Below the pieces are notes generated by a model that was given only the letters and a program-made list of their open reading frames with translations, was not told the origin of the DNA and searched no databases. Positions 57,440 to 64,000 of a stretch of 64,000 nt of DNA are shown here, piece by piece (the stretch's first letter is position 1; every line of letters begins with the position of its first letter). Source of the DNA: Incurvaria masculella (taxonomy: Eukaryota; Arthropoda; Insecta; Lepidoptera; Incurvariidae); the NCBI GenBank assembly GCA_946894095.1, contig OX335651.1, forward strand, positions 5,726,501 through 5,790,500, in the 5' to 3' direction. The translations under genes and the position numbers were made by a program.

Positions 57440-57730
57440 GCCGCTACAAATTTCTTGTAGCGCACTGGATCGCGCACGCGGCGCGCCAACGAAAGCCCGT
57501 AGGTTGCGAGACGTCAAGACGCAACGACCCGCCAGCCGCGACTGTCTCGCTCGCGCAATGTACTGTAACCGGCTTGAAGCCGGCGACTCTCGTAACTGGG
57601 GTTACGAGTAATAGTTAGTAATATTAATAATTACTTCGTGGCGGCTTGTAGCCGGCGACTCTCGCAACTGGGGTTACCGCCGAAACTGTAATGCGCGCGC
57701 GCGCTGTAGTCGAAGAGGGGCTACATTCTT
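57440..57730. promoter_or_regulatory. GC-rich stretch with two direct repeats
   Basis: The phrase CGGCTTG(A/T)AGCCGGCGACTC followed by TCG(T/C)AACTGGGGTTAC occurs twice (57570-57607 and 57643-57680). It is surrounded by GC-rich, CpG-rich DNA. It might be a promoter or a short repeat. There is no coding support. Confidence 0.25.
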
Positions 57731-60299
57731 AACGACCGCCGTTGTGGTTTGCTTACAGAAAAAGTCCAACGATTAGTATTTCTAAATGCTAATAGGCATA
57801 TGAAATAAATTATAAATATGTTTATTTATCATTTGTGTTATATTATTTCTGGGGATTATTTTGTCGAGGATAAAAAGTTTTGTCTGACTTCTTAATTGTT
57901 TGCGATAACTACATAGTAACAAACCTCATTCTTGATTTAGATTTTTGTTGAGAATACAGGTCACTGCACTCGAGATTCAGAATTCATGTGAGATGATCGA
58001 ACCGTGCTAGATGTCATTATACCCATTCATGTCCAGCCAAAAAAAAAGAGAGGGAGAAGAAGGGAGAGGGAGTTTTCTTTCATTTATTTTTGAAACCGTT
58101 TCCGCTAACGGCTATCGGCATCAGCATTAACAGTTACTAACGTTTTCGAAGACCAGTGGAAACGCCCACGACTACTAGTTAGTATGCAACAAACTTAATA
58201 AAAAATATTCAACAACTAATGCGTATTTCGTATGAAAGGTCCAATACGTGTTCACGGTCAAGCGAGAAATTCGATTTATTGACGCAGAATACAAAGATAT
58301 TCGCCGCCGGGAGAAAGTAACAGAAAGTGCAGCCATCGTCCACGCGGTGCCGGCAAAAACATGCCGACAGCATCCGCGGACACACAACAATGGCAAACTC
58401 AAGGTACGTGTGTAAGTGAGTTCCTAAGTATCTTCCCACAGCCCGAGGGGTCTGTACTTGTGCGAAGTACCGCTAAATTTGTACACTTTCGCGGGGAAAA
58501 CGAGAGATGTGACCAGAAAGCGACCGACTGGGCGCTTTGGAATGGCTGTGGACGATTTTGCGGTTCAGATTTTCGCTTAGTTTTGTCGGCTTGATAGACA
58601 TTCAAACCACAAAAGATATGAGAAAGTAGGTAGGTACTATCTATTGCTCGTGATTCTGGTCCCTTAAACAGCTCGGCCGATTTTGATGAGTTTTTTTTTT
58701 GTAGTTATAGGGTCACCTGGACAATATTTAGCTACAGTTGGACTTGGTAGATGACGCCGTTGTCGAGATCCAGAATTTTTATTTTTCTACTTTCAATGCA
58801 AAACGAACTTGACCCAAGCGGCGCCAAGAACCTCAGCTACTTGACTATAAGAAAATATCTAGTGATAACAATTAACCCGATCCAGCACCCATGATATAAA
58901 AATTCGACAAATAGACATATTTGTTATTTCTTATAAAGTTTAAATTAATATTGTAGTTGAATCCCGATATTACTTGTGAAATTAAAGTTATTGTGGTGGA
59001 ATACAGGTGCTCCTTGGAATGTTTCTTCTGAAGAGAACAATAAAAACATCACTACAATAAAAACATCGTCACGTGACATCTGAATAAAACTGCGTTTTTT
59101 TCTCGCGACTACACAACTATTTCAAATTACCGTGCTACTTTCAAAAATCAACCCTACAAAGGCGGGCGTATTCAAAAGAGCAGCTTCATACGAAGTGCTC
59201 TCGCTCATTTTTCCGTTTAGATGCCACAATTTACCGTGATTACACCCTCGAACACCGCACCCGCAAAACGACCTGCAACTCCCAACAAACAGGTAGGTAA
59301 ATGGTGATTCGGTCTACCATATTCAGCAAATCGGGTTTCCGCCGTTGGCATCCGCGGCCCCAGTGCGACCGACGAATATGTGCCGGTGTCGGCCGGGGCG
59401 AGCCGTGTGGGCGCGATAAAAGCGAGCGTCAGGCAAGACCGAAGCGACTGGCGCGGTATGCGGACTACATAATTGTTCACCAGCGATGAGGACAGGTTCA
59501 TTTACTTTCGTTCGCGATGAAGGGCAAGGTACAAGTTTTGGAAAAGCGCCGTTCGATCGGCGAGAAAGTTCGACAAATTCTCTGCACACTACATGTTATA
59601 AAGGCAGGACGGAGGTTGACCTTGCGCATGAAGTTGCACTAGAATATCGAATCGATCAGTTTAGAATTTGGCGCAGGCATTCCGGCCGCCTACATAATTA
59701 GATTTCATCATGGCGAGATGAAAAGTGCGCTTCGTAGGGGCCGCGACACGCAGCCGAGTGGGGATTTCAAGCAGTTTTGCCATGCAGGAAAGAACATCTA
59801 TTTTTTTAAACCACGCCGGCCGGCCAGGTGATCTTCGAATTGCGGTTGAAGGACCCGAGTTCGGGTAGTGAGGGCATTCCTGATATAACGGATCCTATAT
59901 ATTTATGCATAACGCACTAGTTCGTGATCGGTCGATTCTCATATGAGGAATGTGGACAGTGTACGTGAGAACACACTGCCTTGTTCGCGTTTAGCGATGG
60001 TGGAAGGTAACGGAGGAGTGGCGTTACGAAACTCCGAAAGCATTCAGTGGTACAGATTCAACTTCTCTACAGAGTTGGAGGGTCTTCATATTATAGGTTA
60101 TCTCGATGATCCATATATTTCTTAAAAAAACGTTTCTTAGTTAAAATAAAGTAAATTTATAGAAATAAAATTCGACCATTAAAATTTTAAAACGAAAATT
60201 GATTATTCGCTTCTAGTATTGTAGGAACTCTGGTCAGACCGCCACTGAACGCCGCGCCAAGCGGTGCCGAAACCTCTCGTAAAGATGCTATAAAATTAA
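57731..60299. other. Unassigned, GC-richer patches
   Basis: Patches at 58300-58400 and 59260-59480 are GC-richer and carry overlapping short ORFs on both strands. No family is recognisable. Confidence 0.35.
58371..58403 (+). other. Possible short first exon
   Basis: ATG near 58361 starts MPTASADTQQWQTQ and runs into CTCAAG/GTACGTGTG, a strong-looking donor. No downstream partner exon was recognised. Confidence 0.15.
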
Positions 60300-60695
60300 T
60301 ATTTTGTTAAGGCAACACACATAATTTCTAAACGAAACCGATGTTGCAACGCGTCAGTCGGCCGTTCCTCGGGCTATGTACGGCGACACGTGGGCGCCGC
60401 TCCGCGCGCCGCCGCCGCCGGTGTACCAGCGAGGACAACGACAGGCTTCCCACACCCGCCCCCGTTGTTACCGCATTTGGAACGTATAGCTGGAGCAATA
60501 GAGAGTTTTAGTGAGATGCTGAATGTCTTTCTGTTCGGTGAAGGCCAAACTTCGGCCGATGCATGGTGGGAAATGCGTATGATTCAACGACTAGATAGTC
60601 TTCTTCTCATGTTCAGGAAGATTCATTCGGAACTGCAACTCTTTCTTCCAGAGCTGAATTATGTACATGATTTTTCAGATTGTTACTTTTATTGA
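60300..60695 (+). other. Unassigned open stretch, possible exon or retroposed ORF
   Basis: The frame is open from 60300 to TGA 60695, without an ATG before 60520. It is GC-rich at first (APRAAAAGVPART), then reads LERIAGAIESFSEML, a run with TSADAWWEMRMIQRLDS and HSELQLFLPELNY. The hydrophobic spacing suggests amphipathic helices. I recognise no family. It lies about 500 bp upstream of a LINE-type 3' tail, so it may be part of a retroposed element rather than a host exon. Confidence 0.3.
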
Positions 60696-61189
60696 AGGAG
60701 TATTTATTTTCTTGAGTTCCATGAATGTGTTCTTTGTTTTCTAAAATGTCTACTTTTTCTTTTTCTTGTTTCTTTTAGTTTTTACTTTTTTCTTCTTCTT
60801 TTCCTGCATCTGTTAAATTTTGATTTATTTATTTTTAAATATGTTGATATTATTCTTGAAACTGATCTATTAGAACTTACCAAAAGTCATTGTAAATTAT
60901 TGGGTAACTAGTGATTTTCAACTTTGGTAGTTGTCCATATACATACATATAATTAAGGAATGTCCATAAAGAGGGTAAGTGTTATTAGTTGGACATGCAA
61001 AGAAAATGTTTGTAGGGATGTTATCCTCCAGTTCAAATTCATTTTTTATATAATTGAATTAGTAACTTTATTAGTTGTAAGTAACTTTAAACTGAGGGTT
61101 GCTGTTTCTATTATTCTTTGTTCTTTGCCCTAATCTGTTCTGCCAAGGAATTGTTTGGCAGTAGCATTTAGATCTAAGTATGTATTTCA

Positions 61190-61326
61190 TAATTGTGGAC
61201 GGAAAAATATGTTATGTAAACCCGTGAAGTTTCTTTGCGGGTTCTTCTTTACTGGGTTGATCGAATCCGCGGATCTTTGTGACGTAACTTGGTGTAGTTT
61301 GAAATGAATGAAATGAAATGAAATGA
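61190..61326 (+). mobile_element. LINE-type 3' tail with ATGAA repeat
   Basis: TTTCTTTGCGGGTTCTTC, CTGGGTTGATCGAATCCGCGG and a terminal GAAATGAAATGAAATGAAA run. A short reverse copy of the same sequence occurs at 32830-32868 (GTAAAGAAGAACCCGCAAAG). This is consistent with a retroposed element whose body may extend upstream. Confidence 0.5.
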
Positions 61327-64000
61327 AAAATATAGTGATAAATCGTTTATAAGGAATTTAGCAAGATAAACCAGACAGAACAAATGTTTCTACGCCTGCA
61401 AATAACTGAAGTCTCGGCTTTGTATGGACTTAGTTAGGTTTGTCGGGTTGGTCCACGGAGATCCACGATCTCAGTGGAGGTCGGACTTTACAGCAATAGT
61501 TGTTCATATAGTATTAAAGTATGACTCAGATCCAAGGTTATTACAACATTTATTATATTCAAAGACAATTCATAAATTATAGATTTTGTAAAATTGATTG
61601 AAGGGCGCTGGTCGAAACCTTCGAATTAAACAATACTCTAAATAAGCGATGTCAATGCCATTTATGGATGCATGTTAGAAATTCTTTAAGTAATATCATT
61701 TTACTTATTTATGCGTTTCTTTGTAATTCTGGAAATTAGTCATTATACAGAGATATTTGCATACGTACAGTTAAATTAATCAAGATATTATCCCAAGTGG
61801 ATGATAAAAGTAATAAGTGTCCTTGCTTCACGGTCGATTATACATACATACATATAACATTCCTTGTAATAAGTAATGTTCTACAAACGTTCTAAAATCA
61901 TTAGAGTGCAGAACATTGTGACAGATTACGTAAAAAAAGGAAGTACATACCCTAAATATTTTTATATCTTATATTACTAGATCGGATGAAGTGACTAATT
62001 GTCGAAACCATCGAAATACTAATCTGCTTTTTTAAAGTTCGATGGCCGAAACCTACACAGAAGTGTTGTGTGGGTTCCCGCAGCGCTCTGTGGGTTTGTG
62101 TTAGGTCGATCTTTAAATTCCGTAAATAATATTTAAGATTTTTATGAGGCAGCATGCTACGTAAAACTATAGGATAAAAATAAAAAAAAAATCACTTTGT
62201 TTGAACTGTATAATTTTGCGTTAACGATATGCGCCCATTAATACCGATTTCCAAAAGGACATGGCAGAGAATCGGCTTACACGGCTACATTATCATATCA
62301 CATGATATTTTAAGCAAAAATAACCACCTTGCTAAAACCCAAGCACCTTTAAATTTTCCGCATACACATAAGGCTTGGGTTGTTCGAGCCGAGTCCTTAA
62401 AAGGTGATCTATAAACAGAACACGAGACACCAAATCAAAGATGGTGATGGTCTCAAAGGTGTACCTTGCAAATCTATAAGCCTTACCGAACTAGAAATAA
62501 ATAATCGAATATGTAACAAATGATTAAAATTCGTAATGACTGAAAGTTATAAATGTAGTTGCACAATAGAAAACGTGTAGTAATTTATGTTACGGAACAA
62601 ACTCGTCCAAACAAGGTTACGTGCTTTTAGATATCCTTCCTCCGGCGTCAATTACTTCTGATGAATATATTTGGCCAGTAAACAATTACTACGGACTTCC
62701 GATCTCAATCTACATGATATAATTGCATTCCTTCATATTGAAACACTTTCATGAAATAAATATTAAGTTCTAAAAATTACAATATTCAATATTGAAGATT
62801 TTTTTCACACGAAAATTTTAGATTGAGTCAAAATAAAGTTAAGTGACATACGCACTTTCGATCTTAGTGTTGAAACTGGGTTCTTTCTTTGTATACATAG
62901 TTTAAAATAAGAGGATTCGGACCTCTTTTGGATGTGAATAGATGCAATTTTAGCGAAAAGCTCTGTGGCAAAGAAACCTTTTTTTAGTCTTGGTTGTACA
63001 CAAAAAACCAAATACGTAACGCTTGATTCAGGAAAAGTTTTCAAAACCAGGCGCACGCTAACAATTAACGTGATACCGAAAGTTATATTGATCTAAAGTG
63101 AAAACAAGCAGCGGAGTTCATAGTTGAAGTCGACGACAAATGGAAAGAAAGCGACGAGTCGCGCCCACGGAATATCTATGAACTTACTCAAATGGTGTTT
63201 AACATAACATTTACATAGTCTATTCATTTGCAGTCATCTGCCGTGCGGCTGGCTCGGCAATTCGGAACGCGCCGCGAAAGTTCACGAGTTTCAGATTTGT
63301 GGGATGTTCGCATATTAACACCTGCTTTGTCGTCGGTCTCGGTAGACACTTTAAATTTTACTAGAATACCGGTTTACATTTTTCGAATATTGAAATAATT
63401 TTAAAATTCGAATGGCGTGTACATTCAAAGTTTTTCCAATATTATTGCATGTTTTCAGCTGGTTGTAAAGTCTTGGATATTGATTGCAACACTTTATCTG
63501 TATTCTGGAACGCACAAAAGACCGCTTCTGCGAGAGAGGGAAATGAGGGAAAATTACGAGTTATACAAATCACCAAATTAATTTAGAAAATCCGTAGCTT
63601 ATAAACGAACTTGGTTGCTGTCAATTGAGAGGGAATGTTAAAAGGTCATTACGAACAAATGAGTCGCAGATACTAAAATATATGGCCGTAAAATATTTTT
63701 TCACTATAATTTTCCTTAAAGATCAGGAGTAGAGCATCAACGTTACGTTATTTACGCTGCGCAAGCAACAATTATTTTGTAATATTAATGCATTTGTATC
63801 GAATCGATGGGACTATTCAGAGCAGTTTCCCAGACGTCTGGAACAGTTAGCTATGCCATTCACGGTTTATCGCTGCTGTTGTGCGCTGCAGTATCTATCT
63901 AAGTAGTTTTTGCTTGGGAATAATTAAACCAAGCGGTCTTATCGTAACATACATCGATGTTGTGTTAGCTCACACAGGTTCCGATTGTTTACCTGCAAAA
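61327..64000. other. Unassigned AT-rich DNA to window end
   Basis: No coding sequence or named repeat. A GC-richer piece at 63235-63290 (GTGCGGCTGGCTCGGCAATTC) has no recognisable content. Confidence 0.4.

Overview
The window looks like nuclear DNA from a moth or butterfly. It is AT-rich and intron-dominated, with many short dispersed repeats of lepidopteran type: tRNA-headed SINEs, the 'GGGTTCCGTAC' repeat, 'ACCGACTTC' hairpin repeats and LINE 3' tails ending in short tandem repeats. Nothing bacterial is present. I could run no searches, so family names rest on reading the translations.

One host gene is clear: amphiphysin (Amph/BIN1 family), on the minus strand. Six shared coding exons run from about 35.4 kb down to 18.5 kb. 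Five encode the BAR domain and its end, and the sixth encodes a Pro/Ser/Ala-rich linker. All junctions have GT/AG splice sites and matching phases. The first coding exon, about 20-25 residues upstream of the ILQNLGKVD segment, was not found. It probably lies beyond a very long first intron that fills the right half of the window.

The main discovery is at the 3' end of this gene. The terminal exon pair encoding the SH3 domain and stop codon is present twice, inside a direct segmental duplication (about 0.25-5.07 kb and 9.48-15.0 kb). Cassette A (13334-13192 plus 12068-11988) looks like the ordinary amphiphysin SH3. Cassette B (4266-4127 plus 3087-3007) keeps the reading frame, every splice site and the stop, and both of its indels preserve frame. 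It has a changed RT loop (ED to QV) and an n-Src loop shorter by three residues. Exon phases allow either first SH3 exon but not both in frame. This could be a new alternative C-terminus or a very young non-functional copy.

Between the exons lies a nested set of mobile elements. A Ty3/gypsy element with apparently identical 292-bp LTRs and one open gag-pol frame (20117-25204) sits inside an older MITE. A second Ty3/gypsy element with 522-bp LTRs (26376-32064) has one in-frame stop in pol. A 945-bp near-perfect palindrome flanked by TTAA (15922-16866) lies inside an inverted pair of another repeat. A 3.0-kb TA-flanked DNA transposon (46100-49120), ten SINE copies, two decayed Jockey-like LINE fragments and an eight-copy array of exactly 100-bp units complete the picture.

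From about 35.4 kb to 64 kb no confident coding sequence was found, only repeats, some GC-richer stretches that might be promoters or 5' exons, and unassigned DNA.
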